From Crocinitomicaceae bacterium (GTDB lineage Bacteria > Bacteroidota > Bacteroidia > Flavobacteriales_D > Crocinitomicaceae), in the NCBI GenBank assembly GCA_022447585.1, contig JAKVAR010000006.1, positions 682,001 to 746,000 on the forward strand: a stretch of 64,000 nt of DNA. The letters run 5' to 3'. The translations under genes and the position numbers were made by a program. A model generated the notes under the pieces. That model saw only the letters and a list, made by a program, of their open reading frames with translations, made no database searches and was not told where the DNA came from. This document shows, piece after piece, positions 9,948 to 19,132 of this stretch. The stretch's first letter is position 1, and every line of letters begins with the position of its first letter.

Positions 9948-10297
9948 TGGGGTGCATAAATCTTATCCGTGTGCAATAAATCTAAACTAAATTATTTAAG
10001 CTGTATTTAATTTTGTCATTTAATCCAGTATAGTGCTGAAAATTTTAAGTCTGGATTACACATTTAGACTGTACTATCATTTTGAAAAGTTAGCTGAATT
10101 AGTTTACGCTAACTTTTCTAAATGATAGTAGATTTAACGAATGTTATTTATATTAATCGTTCGTTAGAAACTTTTCTAAAATTAAGGGACCGAAGGCTGT
10201 TGTAGTCCAATATTTAAGTCAGGATTAATTACTTGATAATTGCCGTTTATAAGCACAATATTAGCATATATTTTATATTGAATTTTCAGAGTTATGT
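9948..10297. other. Intergenic region between convergent genes
   Basis: I see no gene. It holds a long hairpin (10072-10130, listed separately), an inverted pair TAATCCAG (10021) / CTGGATTA (10051), and a related TAAGTCAGGATTA at about 10213. Otherwise it is AT-rich with nothing I can name. Confidence 0.5.
10072..10130. terminator. Long inverted repeat between convergent genes
   Basis: Arms 10072-10094 and 10108-10130 pair over 23 positions with one mismatch around a 13-nt loop. There is no clean T-run beyond the stem, so it may be a bidirectional terminator for the two convergent genes or another structural element. Confidence 0.6.
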
Positions 10298-11692
10298 TTA
10301 TCTTTTAATGATTTTTTCTTTCTTACCATCGATTATCAGTGTATATAAACCTGCAGGTAAGGATGTAACGTTAATCATAATTTGCTCATTATTTAACTTT
10401 GAATAATTTTCAATAGTTAAGGCTTCTACTCCAGACAGGTTTACAAGACGAATTTGATCAATCGCGACATTCGATTTGACGTTGATAAAATCCTGTGCGG
10501 GGTTTGGGTATATATTTACTTGAGGTTCAATATGTGCAGCTCGTATAGGAGAATACGAGTAGGCCCCATCAATGTCTGTTTGTCGCAAGCGATAGAATGA
10601 TTCAAATTGGTAAGGAGATCGATCAGTTGTTGTATAGAATAGAACTTCTTGCGAATTAAGTGCACCTGGTATGTTTTCAATATCTTCCCAGTTAATACAG
10701 TCTGTGGACCTTTCTATTGTGAAGAAGGAATTATCTTTTTCGGTAGCTGTTGCCCAGTCAATTTGGATGTGATTATCTGCGTTAGGAACTACACTGAATG
10801 CAATCAACTCTATTGGAAGTGGAGATGGAAGGAAAATACCAGCACTTGCGTTATCATTGAATATAAAGTAGTCTATGGTTTCAACAGCATGATTAACTTC
10901 TGTGTCGTTAGATGTATCTTCTTCAACGAATAAGTTAACAGATGTTGTTGTAAGGGAATTTATTCTTAATCCGGATGGGTCGGGGCCATTGAATGTTGAA
11001 ATACTTGCAATGACATGGTTACCTGGATTAAACGTTGTTGTTAATGTATGGTTTGTATTTGCGTTGGAGGCAGTAAATGAATTCACCTCTATTTGCACAC
11101 CGTCAATAATCCCTATTCCTTTAGAGATTGAAACATATCCGATTTCTTCACTTGCGGAAGGGGCAGTGGTATTTGTACTTTCTCCTCGTTCTAATTTTAC
11201 ATCAAAGGAATTGATCGTGGCATTACGTTGTCGTGTTTTTAAATAATTTGTAGATGAATTGTTTGTTTGTACTTGAGTAAATATAGCAGGGGTTAACGGG
11301 TATGGATCAGAAAAATTGATGTTTTGAAATGTAAGAGATGCCGAGGATATTGTTCCTGCCTGAATATTTGTTCCGTCTGGAAAAGTATGATTCCCCTTTT
11401 CCACAACAATGTAGTGGACTGTTTCAGTTGTATGTGATCCATCCATATTGTCAGCTTCCTGTATGTTTAAATCAAATCCACCTGTCGTTACATTGAATAT
11501 GTTTATTGTAGACTGGTGTGCCCCATTGATTGTAGGGGGTAGAGCGATGACAACTGGGTCTGCAAATGTATTGTTAAAAGAGACTGATGTTGTTGTATGA
11601 TTAATAACAACACTTCCAGTTTCCATTACCAGTTGTTGCGCAAATGACACAGTAGCAAATGCAACAAAAATTAGAGAGTTAATAAGCTTCAT
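10298..11692 (-). CDS. T9SS-secreted protein with two H-type-lectin-like domains
   Basis: The 464-residue protein has a signal peptide (about 1-18, ending SFAQ) and two similar domains. The first (about 20-105, METGSVVINHTTTSVSFNNTF...) and the second (about 195-285, IEVNSFTASNANTNHTLTTTF...) share strand order and resemble H-type lectin domains that bind carbohydrate; this is recognition by pattern. A FnIII-like linker follows (PIELIAFSVVP...IDWATATEKDNSFFTIERS). The C-terminal sorting domain (IYPNPAQDFINVKS ... SLPAGLYTLIIDGKKEKIIKR) marks export by type IX secretion. It stands alone and could be controlled by the nearby LacI-type regulator. Confidence 0.85.
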   Translation of the reverse strand: MKLINSLIFVAFATVSFAQQLVMETGSVVINHTTTSVSFNNTFADPVVIALPPTINGAHQSTINIFNVTTGGFDLNIQEADNMDGSHTTETVHYIVVEKGNHTFPDGTNIQAGTISSASLTFQNINFSDPYPLTPAIFTQVQTNNSSTNYLKTRQRNATINSFDVKLERGESTNTTAPSASEEIGYVSISKGIGIIDGVQIEVNSFTASNANTNHTLTTTFNPGNHVIASISTFNGPDPSGLRINSLTTTSVNLFVEEDTSNDTEVNHAVETIDYFIFNDNASAGIFLPSPLPIELIAFSVVPNADNHIQIDWATATEKDNSFFTIERSTDCINWEDIENIPGALNSQEVLFYTTTDRSPYQFESFYRLRQTDIDGAYSYSPIRAAHIEPQVNIYPNPAQDFINVKSNVAIDQIRLVNLSGVEALTIENYSKLNNEQIMINVTSLPAGLYTLIIDGKKEKIIKR

Positions 11693-12104
11693 GGTTGTAA
11701 TATTTAGTTCTTTGATCGTGTTAAAAAATGATAGAAAGCGTTTTTGAAGTACAAAGAACGGCTATTAAAACGGTTTAGCAAATTAATTTGTCAATTTTAT
11801 TCAATAATTTTTTAGGAAACGTTTTTGTTGAGTGATTAAAATTGTTCGTTCGAGGATGTGGTTTCGTTTCCATTAGAATGGGTGGGGTTCATTCTTTTTC
11901 AGTTATGTCCGCTCTAATTTTTCAATAGGGTTTAAGGTAAATTGATTCTTAATGTGGGCTATTATTTTTAAAGTAATAGTTGTAGTATCTTGCTCCTTAT
12001 AAGTCATTGATAAAGAAGGTGTATTTGTCAACAAAAATGCGCGAGTAATTTTTACTCGCGCATTTAATATTTGATTATCAACGATCTCGTTTAACCAGTG
12101 TTCA
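11693..12104. other. Intergenic region upstream of the lectin-like gene and downstream of lysS
   Basis: No gene is supported. It contains two AAAnCGnTTT palindromes (about 11734-11743 and 11767-11776, centres 33 bp apart) and AAACGTTT at 11817-11824, which could be operators for a LacI-type regulator, and the lysS terminator at 12034-12065. An apparent 69-codon frame here (11903-12112, minus) reads through that terminator and is not a gene. Confidence 0.5.
12031..12065 (-). terminator. lysS terminator
   Basis: A 14-bp perfect stem (12035-12048 with 12052-12065) with a 3-nt loop is rich in GCGCGAG and is followed on the minus strand by a T-run. It lies about 40 bases after the lysS stop. Confidence 0.9.
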
Positions 12105-13820
12105 CTATTCAATCACTTCTACAATCAGAGTGTCTTCCGTTTTGGTCACTTTTGTCAATCCATGCTTCCCAAGTGCTTTAATACCCTTGTCCCACTGCTT
12201 GTTTGACAGGCCTACGGTTTCTTTTAATTCGTTTAAATCCATTGATTTACGATCTGAAATGACATCGAAGATTGCTTGTTCATTTTCTTTTAATTCGACT
12301 TTTTTCTCAGTAGAAAACACCTCTGGTTTCATTTGTGGGAAGAAAAGTACTTCTTGAATAGAAGGGTTGTTAGTTAAAAACATAATTAATCGATCCATTC
12401 CAATTCCTAACCCACTTGTTGGAGGCATTCCGTATTCCAATGAACGCAAGAAATCTTGATCGATGAATTCACCAGCTTCGTCATCGCCTTTTTGAGCTAA
12501 TCGAACTTGCTCCTCAAAACGTTTCCTTTGATCTATGGGGTCATTAAGCTCTGAGTATGCATTGGCGATCTCCTTACCACAAACCATTAATTCAAAGCGT
12601 TCTGTCAATTCAGGATTGTCTCTATGTTCTTTACACAAGGGAGACATTTCTTTGGGGTAATCCGTGATAAAAGTTGGTTGAATGTAGTTTCCCTCACAAT
12701 TTTCACCAAAGATCTCATCGATAAGTTTGCCTTTACCCATCGTTTCATCCGCAGCAATGCCATTAGCTAAACACCAAGCGCGTAATTCATCTTCCGATTT
12801 ACCATCAATATCAAAGCCAGTGAAGTCAATGATTGATTGACGCATTGTAACTCGCTTGTAAGGGGCTTTAAATGAAATTTTATGTTCGCCAAAGGTTGTT
12901 TCAGGAGTACCGTTAACTGCTGTAGCGCAATGTTCAAGTAGGCTTTCGGTGAATTCCATCATCCAATTGTAATCTTTGTAAGAAACATAGATTTCCATGG
13001 CTGTAAATTCAGGGTTATGTGTTCTGTCCATGCCCTCATTTCTGAAGTTCTTCGAGAATTCATAAACACCGTCAAAACCGCCAACAATTAATCGTTTTAG
13101 ATAAAGTTCATTGGCAATTCTTAGGTATAAGGGTATGTCAAGTGCGTTATGATGTGTGATAAACGGACGAGCAGCTGCTCCGCCTGCAATTGATTGTAGT
13201 ATTGGAGTCTCTACTTCTTGATATCCGGCATCGTTAAAGAAATCACGCATCGCTCTAAATAACTTAGTTCGCTTTATGAATATATCTTTCACTTGTGGAT
13301 TTACCACTAAATCAGCATAGCGCTGACGGTATCTTAACTCAGGATCAGTAAAGGCATCGTGTACTTTTCCATCTGCATCTGTTTTAGGAAGCGGAAGTGG
13401 CTTCAATGACTTACTTAAAAGCGTAAGTTCAGTTACTTTTATCGATGTTTCTCCAACTTTTGTTTTAAATACGTTTCCCTTGATTCCAATGAAATCTCCA
13501 AGATCTAATAGCTTTTTGAAAACTTGATTGTAATGTGTTTTATCTTCTCCTGGACAAATCTCATCGCGATTAACGTAAACCTGAATACGTCCCTTTGAAT
13601 CTTGAATTTCTGCAAAAGAGGCCTTACCCATATCACGTTGAGACATCATTCTCCCTGCGATACAAACTTCTTTTCCTTCTTGAAAGTCCTGTTTTATAGC
13701 AGTCGAATAATCTGTTACTGGGTATAGTGCTGCCGGATAAGGGTTGATACCCAAGTCACGCAGTCTATTCAACTTTTCTCTTCGTTGAATTTCTTGATCT
13801 GATAGTTCGATTGTGCTCAT
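12105..13820 (-). CDS. lysS: Lysyl-tRNA synthetase, class II
   Basis: This 571-residue enzyme charges tRNA-Lys. The N-terminal OB fold (EVCIAGRMMSQRDMGKASFAEIQDSKGRIQVYV) precedes a class II core with motif 2 (NFRNEGMDRTHNPEFTAMEIY) and motif 3 (GLGIGMDRLIMFLTN). After the core, which normally closes the protein, there is an extra tail of about 70 residues (EKKVELKENEQAIFDVIS... to the end) that looks like a small winged-helix domain; similar tails occur in Bacteroidota LysRS. It is monocistronic, with a promoter element 18 bases upstream and its own terminator. Confidence 0.97.
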   Translation of the reverse strand: MSTIELSDQEIQRREKLNRLRDLGINPYPAALYPVTDYSTAIKQDFQEGKEVCIAGRMMSQRDMGKASFAEIQDSKGRIQVYVNRDEICPGEDKTHYNQVFKKLLDLGDFIGIKGNVFKTKVGETSIKVTELTLLSKSLKPLPLPKTDADGKVHDAFTDPELRYRQRYADLVVNPQVKDIFIKRTKLFRAMRDFFNDAGYQEVETPILQSIAGGAAARPFITHHNALDIPLYLRIANELYLKRLIVGGFDGVYEFSKNFRNEGMDRTHNPEFTAMEIYVSYKDYNWMMEFTESLLEHCATAVNGTPETTFGEHKISFKAPYKRVTMRQSIIDFTGFDIDGKSEDELRAWCLANGIAADETMGKGKLIDEIFGENCEGNYIQPTFITDYPKEMSPLCKEHRDNPELTERFELMVCGKEIANAYSELNDPIDQRKRFEEQVRLAQKGDDEAGEFIDQDFLRSLEYGMPPTSGLGIGMDRLIMFLTNNPSIQEVLFFPQMKPEVFSTEKKVELKENEQAIFDVISDRKSMDLNELKETVGLSNKQWDKGIKALGKHGLTKVTKTEDTLIVEVIE

Positions 13821-13838
13821 AAAAATTTATTAAGTGTG

Positions 13839-13846
13839 CAAAGATA
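13839..13846 (-). promoter_or_regulatory. -7 element TATCTTTG of lysS
   Basis: On the minus strand the site matches TAnnTTTG and ends 18 bases before the lysS ATG. The hemJ element lies about 85 bp away in the opposite direction, giving a compact divergent promoter region. Confidence 0.6.
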
Positions 13847-13928
13847 AGGATTTAGGCAGTATTAAAGACGATTCTTAGACTTCTGTTGGGGATTTCACAT
13901 TTCGTATCTGAATATTGATAATTCGGAC

Positions 13929-13936
13929 TATCTTTA
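13929..13936 (+). promoter_or_regulatory. -7-like element TATCTTTA of hemJ
   Basis: It has one mismatch to TAnnTTTG and ends four bases before the hemJ ATG, so the transcript would be leaderless or nearly so. Confidence 0.4.
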
Positions 13937-13940
13937 CATT

Positions 13941-14483
13941 ATGGATTTTGATACGGTCAAGGCATTACATATCATATTTGTGGTTAGTTGGTTCGCTGGG
14001 CTTTTTTACATTGTTCGTTTATTTGTTTATCATACAGAGGCACAAGAAAAAGATGAGCTAGAAAAGAGTATTCTTTCCACTCAGTTTGAGATTATGGAAA
14101 AGAGACTATGGTGGATCATTACAACACCAGCAATGATTCTAACCATTATTTTTGGAATCTGGATGATTTTGTTAAACTCGAATTATTACCTTCAAGCTGG
14201 TTGGATGCACATTAAATTGTCTTTTGTAGCGTTGTTATTGGTGTATCATTTTGTTTGTCAAAAAATGATCAAGGATTTGGCAAATGGAAAGTTTAATTGG
14301 AAGTCGAATTCACTTAGATTGTGGAACGAGTTGGCAACACTTTGTTTAGTTGCAATTGTGTTTTTAGTTTCGTTAAAAGATTCAATGAATTGGATTAAAG
14401 GAACGGTCGGTTTTTTTGCAGTGGCCATTGGGTTAATGGTTTTGATTAAGGTTTATAAAAGATATAGAATAAAGAATAAATAA
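13941..14483 (+). CDS. hemJ: Protoporphyrinogen IX oxidase HemJ
   Basis: HemJ oxidises protoporphyrinogen IX to protoporphyrin IX in haem synthesis and sits in the inner membrane. The 180-residue protein has the family signature at the start (ALHIIFVVSWFAGLFYIVRLFVYH, H10), a central charged loop (MEKRLWW) and the MHIKLSF segment with K92; family work points to a conserved His and Lys as essential. About four to five hydrophobic helices are visible. It begins an apparent operon with enoyl-CoA hydratase (10-base gap) and the flippase. Confidence 0.9.
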   Translation: MDFDTVKALHIIFVVSWFAGLFYIVRLFVYHTEAQEKDELEKSILSTQFEIMEKRLWWIITTPAMILTIIFGIWMILLNSNYYLQAGWMHIKLSFVALLLVYHFVCQKMIKDLANGKFNWKSNSLRLWNELATLCLVAIVFLVSLKDSMNWIKGTVGFFAVAIGLMVLIKVYKRYRIKNK

Positions 14484-14493
14484 AATTTAGAGG

Positions 14494-15270
14494 ATGTATA
14501 ATAACGTACTTGTAGAACAAAAAGGACAAATTAATTTAATCACAATTAACCGTCCGAAGCAGTTGAATGCTTTGAATAAAGAGACAATTGAAGAACTCCA
14601 CAATGCAATTAAGACGGCTGATGAGGATGTAAATACAGGGGTTATCATTTTAACTGGTTCAGGCGATAAATCATTTGTTGCCGGCGCAGATATTAAAGAA
14701 TTTGCAGATTTCAATATCGCTCAAGGTGGTGAATTGGCTTTGAAAGGTCAACAAAGCTTATTTACGTTTATTGAGAATAGTTCAACTCCGGTTATTGCAG
14801 CTGTTAATGGTTTTGCACTTGGTGGAGGGTTAGAGTTAGCTATGTGTTCTCATATTCGTGTCGCATCTTCAAATGCGAGAATGGGGCTGCCGGAAGTTAG
14901 TTTAGGAGTTATTCCAGGCTATGGAGGAACGCAAAGGTTGACTCAACTAGTAGGTCGCGGTAAAGCGAACGAAATGGTTTTCACTGCTGGAATGATTAAG
15001 GCGGATGAAGCTTTAACTTGGGGGCTTGTAAATCACGTGGTTGAATTGGATGAATTGATGACTACTGCTGAAGCAATTGCAGCTAAAATTCTTAATAATT
15101 CGGGAACGGCTATCGCTTCAGCAATACGCTCAATAAACGCAAATTATAATGATGGTATTCATGGTTATGATGTTGAGGTTGAAGAGTTCGGGAAATGTTT
15201 TGGAACTGCTGACTTCAAAGAAGGGTCAACTGCCTTTTTAGAAAAGAGAAAACCAAACTTTAGAAAATAA
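14494..15270 (+). CDS. Enoyl-CoA hydratase (crotonase family)
   Basis: It hydrates trans-2-enoyl-CoA in fatty-acid beta-oxidation or a related acyl-CoA route. The 258 residues match crotonase length. The oxyanion-hole segment SFVAGADIKEF, the GFALGGGLELAM motif with E114 and the GLPEVSLGVIPGYGGTQRL motif with E134 give both catalytic glutamates, so hydratase activity is likely. A GAGG ribosome site lies just before the ATG. No other beta-oxidation gene is near, so the exact substrate is open. Confidence 0.93.
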   Translation: MYNNVLVEQKGQINLITINRPKQLNALNKETIEELHNAIKTADEDVNTGVIILTGSGDKSFVAGADIKEFADFNIAQGGELALKGQQSLFTFIENSSTPVIAAVNGFALGGGLELAMCSHIRVASSNARMGLPEVSLGVIPGYGGTQRLTQLVGRGKANEMVFTAGMIKADEALTWGLVNHVVELDELMTTAEAIAAKILNNSGTAIASAIRSINANYNDGIHGYDVEVEEFGKCFGTADFKEGSTAFLEKRKPNFRK

Positions 15271-15271
15271 T

Positions 15272-16732
15272 TTGAGCAATCCACTCAAGAGTTTATTAGG
15301 GCAAACAGCCATTTATGGGTTACCAACTATTGTTGGTAGGCTTCTTAATTACCTGTTGGTTCCTCTCTACACTTCTGTTTTGCCTATTCAAGAGTATGGT
15401 AAGATCTCTGAATTGTATGCTTGGGTCGCTTTTTTAATTGTCTTGTTGACTTTTGGAATGGAAACAGCATTCTTTAAGTTTATTAATTCAAAGGAGGATA
15501 AGGCGATGGTCTTCAGAAATAGTTTCCTAACAGTGATAGGGTTTAATGTACTATTTCTATTGATCCTCATTATTTTCAGTCAGAACATAGCTGATGCAAT
15601 GCTTTATTCCGAAAACAGCATTTACATCGTTTTGCTAGGTGTTATTGTTAGTATAGATGCAACGTCTGCTTTACCTATGGCTAAGCTTAGGGCTGAAAAA
15701 AAAGCGAAGAAATTTGCGGCAATACATTTTTCAGCAATAACAGTTAATATTGGTTTAAATTTAATTTTCTTATATGGCTTTTTTGATAAGTCACATCCTG
15801 AAGAAGGAGTGTTATTTATTTTACTTGCCAATTTATTGTCTTCTTTGGTAAAACCATTAGGAACTTATCGGGATTATCTCGGTTTAAAATTGAAGTATTC
15901 TTCTGAATTAGCTCGTGAAATGTTTAAATATGCGCTACCATTAGTTATTGCGGGATTCGCAGGAATAATTAATGAAACTATAGATAGGGCAATGCTTAAA
16001 CACGTGCTTTATAATCGGGGAGGTTTAACGTTACGAGAAGCGGAAGGTCAGTTAGGGATCTACAGTGCTTGTTATAAGCTGGCGATGATTGTTACTATTT
16101 TTCTTCAGGCTTATCGATATGCAGCTGAGCCATTCTTTTTTGCGCAAGAAAAACAAAAGGACAGTAAGAAGATGTATGCCAAAATTATGAATTACTTCGT
16201 AGCATTTGTATGCCTCGTTTTCATAGGTGTCAGTTTGAATATTGATGTTTTTAAACATTTCATTAGAAGTGAAGAGTTTTGGGCAGGGCTTGGTGTTGTC
16301 CCTATTTTACTAATGGCTAATGTTTTTTATGGAATATATCTCAATCAATCCATTTGGTATAAGTTGAGCGGTCAAACAAAATTTGGTGCCTTTATATCTA
16401 TCGGAGGAGGAGTGGTAACAATTCTGATTAATATGATTTTTATTCCAATTTATGGTTTTTGGGCGAGTGCTTGGGCTACGTTAATCGTTTATGCTGGTCA
16501 AATGGTTGCTTCCTATTACCTAGGACAAATACATTACCCTATAAAATACAATTTAAGGAAGTTTGGATTGTACTTGGGGCTCGCTTTAAGCTTATTCCTT
16601 GTATCTTTTATGATTAATCTTGATCCAGGGGAATTTACTTGGCGAAAGTTCTTTTTTCACAACAGTTTAATTCTCTTTTATGTTTTTGTTGTTTGGTTTA
16701 TAGAAAAGCCCGTGCGCAAACTAACTGATTAA
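15272..16732 (+). CDS. Polysaccharide flippase (MOP/Wzx-like)
   Basis: This 486-residue protein with about 12-14 hydrophobic helices belongs to the oligosaccharide flippase branch of the MOP superfamily (start LLGQTAIYGLPTIVGRLLNYLLVPLYT is typical). Such proteins move lipid-linked saccharide units across the inner membrane. The start must be TTG at 15272, one base after the preceding stop: the first in-frame ATG would remove the first membrane segment. Surface polysaccharide partners (O-antigen ligase and Wzz) are encoded 14 kb away. Confidence 0.9.
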   Translation: MSNPLKSLLGQTAIYGLPTIVGRLLNYLLVPLYTSVLPIQEYGKISELYAWVAFLIVLLTFGMETAFFKFINSKEDKAMVFRNSFLTVIGFNVLFLLILIIFSQNIADAMLYSENSIYIVLLGVIVSIDATSALPMAKLRAEKKAKKFAAIHFSAITVNIGLNLIFLYGFFDKSHPEEGVLFILLANLLSSLVKPLGTYRDYLGLKLKYSSELAREMFKYALPLVIAGFAGIINETIDRAMLKHVLYNRGGLTLREAEGQLGIYSACYKLAMIVTIFLQAYRYAAEPFFFAQEKQKDSKKMYAKIMNYFVAFVCLVFIGVSLNIDVFKHFIRSEEFWAGLGVVPILLMANVFYGIYLNQSIWYKLSGQTKFGAFISIGGGVVTILINMIFIPIYGFWASAWATLIVYAGQMVASYYLGQIHYPIKYNLRKFGLYLGLALSLFLVSFMINLDPGEFTWRKFFFHNSLILFYVFVVWFIEKPVRKLTD

Positions 16733-16826
16733 GAGGTATAACTGCCAGATTATAGTATAACTGCCGCATTAAAATAAATCGTTCAAATTAAGTCTCTTTT
16801 TCTTAGTTCAGCGTTAAAACTTGTGC

Positions 16827-16834
16827 TACTTTTG
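16827..16834 (+). promoter_or_regulatory. -7 element TACTTTTG
   Basis: An exact TAnnTTTG match lies 46 bases before the TSP3-repeat gene. Just upstream, TATAACTGCC occurs twice (about 16736 and 16755) as a short direct repeat of unknown meaning. Confidence 0.55.
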
Positions 16835-16880
16835 CGCGAAATTTTATAAGAAAAGAATAAGATAAACCACTGATTTTGAT

Positions 16881-18479
16881 ATGATTTTAAGTACGCGCCC
16901 CACTCTTTTATTAACTCTTTTATTAATGATTACTTCTTTGAATTCTTGGTCACAAGATTCAGATTCAGATGGAGTTCTGGATCAGTTTGATTTAGATGAT
17001 GATAATGATGGGATTTTAGATAAGGATGAAATGACTTGTGCTTCTGGCTGGACGGGTAATTGGGTTAATAATGGAAATGATATTTATACTGCAAATATTG
17101 TTAATCAACAAATTACAGTTTCGTTCAGTGCTCCGAGCTCGGCTTATGTTAATGGGTTCCATAATGGTTCTCTAACAACGTCAAATCCAGCTTGGTTTTC
17201 AAACCCATCGGTTCCTGGTCAAACTTCCTTTGTTGTCAATTGTGCATGGGATTTAAATGCGGAAAGTGGTAATACGGATATTGATACGCATGGGGATGAT
17301 AAACAGACGGTATACATGACTATAGACTTTGGACAATATGTAACAGATCCAGTTTTACATTTTGATCGACTTGGTGGCAGTGGCGGTGGAATTACGAACT
17401 CAGGTCAATTTATTTTGATGACACCTGGTATTTCTCTTTTGAAATTGTCTGGAACAAATGATTTTGACGTGACTTCGACAACAATAAATCGTACTCCTGA
17501 TGTTGCCGGAAATACTAACGTTGAGTCTGCTCAGTTTGCATCTCAAGGAACTGCTGCGGGATCTGTCCAGTTTACTGGATACTTCCAAACGGTTAAATTT
17601 GCTTATACCGGAACTGGAGTCGAAGGGCTAGGGTTTGATACAATTGAATTTGTCTATGGTGCAGATGTTTGTTTTGATTTGGATTCAGATAATGATGGAA
17701 TTCCAGATCGCGAGGAAGAAGATTCTGATGATGATGGATGTCCTGATGTTTCTGAAGCTGGTTACACCGATCAAAATTTAGATGCTATTCTTGGTGATTT
17801 ACCGCTTCAAGTGGACCCAACGAATGGTTTAGTTGTTGGGTCAGATGTCATTGATGGTTATACCGGTTCATCTCCTGCAGTTACGGATGGAACGCCAGCA
17901 CTTACAACGATTTGTTCGGCAATTTTACCTGTGGAATTATGTCAATTTGATTTGGATATCTATGGGTGCACTGTTGATCTTAAGTGGGCCACATGTTCTG
18001 AGAAGGACAATGCATTTTTTCTTGTGCAAAGAAGTGAGAATGGATACGAATGGGAGCAGATTTCTAAGTTATCCGGTATGTTGAATACATCTAGCCAAAC
18101 CTCTTATGTCTATTCTGATGTTGATCGAAAGTTGAATGGAACCTACTATTACAGATTGGTTCAGGAAGATGTGGATGGAACACATAATTACTCTAATACT
18201 TTGGCGGCTATCATTGCCTGTGATCGTGGTGATCAAAATGAAATTGTTTTTGTTCAATCTGAACTAAATAGCGATATTCTAATTTCTACTTCTAATCAAG
18301 CTTCACTTAGGTCTGTGGTTGTATCAAATTTAATGGGTGCAGAGGTTTTTGCTTTTTTTAATGATCAAGGGAAACAAATTGTTGTCATGGATGCCTCGCA
18401 GTTATCAACTGGAATATATTTCGTGAACTCTTTAGATATTAATGGGGAGTCTATGTCGTTGAAGGTATTTGTAAAATAA
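16881..18479 (+). CDS. T9SS-secreted protein with TSP3-type calcium repeats
   Basis: The 532-residue protein has a signal peptide (about 1-24, ending LNSWSQ) followed at once by DSDSDGVLDQFDLDDDNDG, a thrombospondin type 3 calcium-binding repeat. A second group (CFDLDSDNDGIPDREEEDSDDDGCPD) lies near 264-290. Between them is a beta-rich domain of about 215 residues that I do not recognise. The C-terminal part has the PVELCQFDLDIY...WATCSEKDNAFFLVQRSENG segment and a sorting domain ending LSTGIYFVNSLDINGESMSLKVFVK, so export by T9SS is expected. Promoter and terminator flank it, so it is a single-gene unit. Confidence 0.88.
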   Translation: MILSTRPTLLLTLLLMITSLNSWSQDSDSDGVLDQFDLDDDNDGILDKDEMTCASGWTGNWVNNGNDIYTANIVNQQITVSFSAPSSAYVNGFHNGSLTTSNPAWFSNPSVPGQTSFVVNCAWDLNAESGNTDIDTHGDDKQTVYMTIDFGQYVTDPVLHFDRLGGSGGGITNSGQFILMTPGISLLKLSGTNDFDVTSTTINRTPDVAGNTNVESAQFASQGTAAGSVQFTGYFQTVKFAYTGTGVEGLGFDTIEFVYGADVCFDLDSDNDGIPDREEEDSDDDGCPDVSEAGYTDQNLDAILGDLPLQVDPTNGLVVGSDVIDGYTGSSPAVTDGTPALTTICSAILPVELCQFDLDIYGCTVDLKWATCSEKDNAFFLVQRSENGYEWEQISKLSGMLNTSSQTSYVYSDVDRKLNGTYYYRLVQEDVDGTHNYSNTLAAIIACDRGDQNEIVFVQSELNSDILISTSNQASLRSVVVSNLMGAEVFAFFNDQGKQIVVMDASQLSTGIYFVNSLDINGESMSLKVFVK

Positions 18480-18500
18480 ATGACATTCTAAACGTTTTAG

Positions 18501-18533
18501 GTCCTCTTTGTATACTTGCAAAGGGGACTTTTT
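18501..18533 (+). terminator. Intrinsic terminator after TSP3 gene
   Basis: Stem GTCCTCTTTG (18501-18510) pairs with CAAAGGGGAC (18519-18528) over 10 positions with one G-U, followed by TTTTTG. Confidence 0.88.
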
Positions 18534-18613
18534 GTTTGGTTTAGTTAACTATTGAAAGTTAGTAACTTATGCCTAAACGGGCTTTTATGTCCTTTTTGAC
18601 CTTCAAAATTTCT

Positions 18614-18621
18614 TATTTTTG
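18614..18621 (+). promoter_or_regulatory. -7 element TATTTTTG of dut
   Basis: The TAnnTTTG match lies 18 bases before the dut ATG; a TTTG at 18595-18598 is nearby but closer than the usual -33 spacing. Confidence 0.5.
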
Positions 18622-18639
18622 ATTAATTAAATAATTGGC

Positions 18640-19074
18640 ATGAAAGTTAAAATAATCAATAAGTCAAAACACACATTACCTAGCTATGAGACAAAGTCGT
18701 CTGCGGGTCTAGATGTCCGTGCAAACATTGATAGTTCTATTGAATTAAAGCCTTTGGAACGTGTTTTAGTGAAAACAGGTTTGTTTATGGAAATTCCCGT
18801 TGGTTATGAATGTCAAGTAAGGCCAAGAAGTGGTTTGGCATTGAAAAAGGGAATCTCGGTGTTAAATTCTCCTGGGACTATAGATGCCGATTATCGTGGA
18901 GAAGTTGGTGTGATTTTGATTAACCTTTCTAATGAAACTTTTGTTGTTCAGGATGGTGAGCGTATTGCTCAATTAGTTTTTGCTAAAGTAAAGCAGGCAA
19001 AATGGATTAAAGTGGATGTGCTTTCTGATACAGATCGTGGAGAAGGGGGGTTTGGAAGTACAGGTGTTAAGTAA
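18640..19074 (+). CDS. dut: dUTP diphosphatase
   Basis: It hydrolyses dUTP to dUMP and keeps uracil out of DNA. All five motifs of the trimeric family are present in 144 residues: [38 protein letters not shown] and [10 protein letters not shown]. It opens the conserved cluster with the nucleotidyltransferase, TPR lipoprotein, DUF4292 and M23 genes, a gene order I know from other Bacteroidota. Confidence 0.97.
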   Translation: MKVKIINKSKHTLPSYETKSSAGLDVRANIDSSIELKPLERVLVKTGLFMEIPVGYECQVRPRSGLALKKGISVLNSPGTIDADYRGEVGVILINLSNETFVVQDGERIAQLVFAKVKQAKWIKVDVLSDTDRGEGGFGSTGVK

Positions 19075-19132
19075 GAAAATAGTTTTTGATTGAAACGTGC
19101 GTTAGCGCAGGTTCAAATTAAAGTATAAGAGT

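Noticed and set aside
11903-12112. A 69-codon minus-strand frame overlapping the lysS end.
   Set aside because: It reads through the 14-bp lysS terminator hairpin and has no recognisable protein features.
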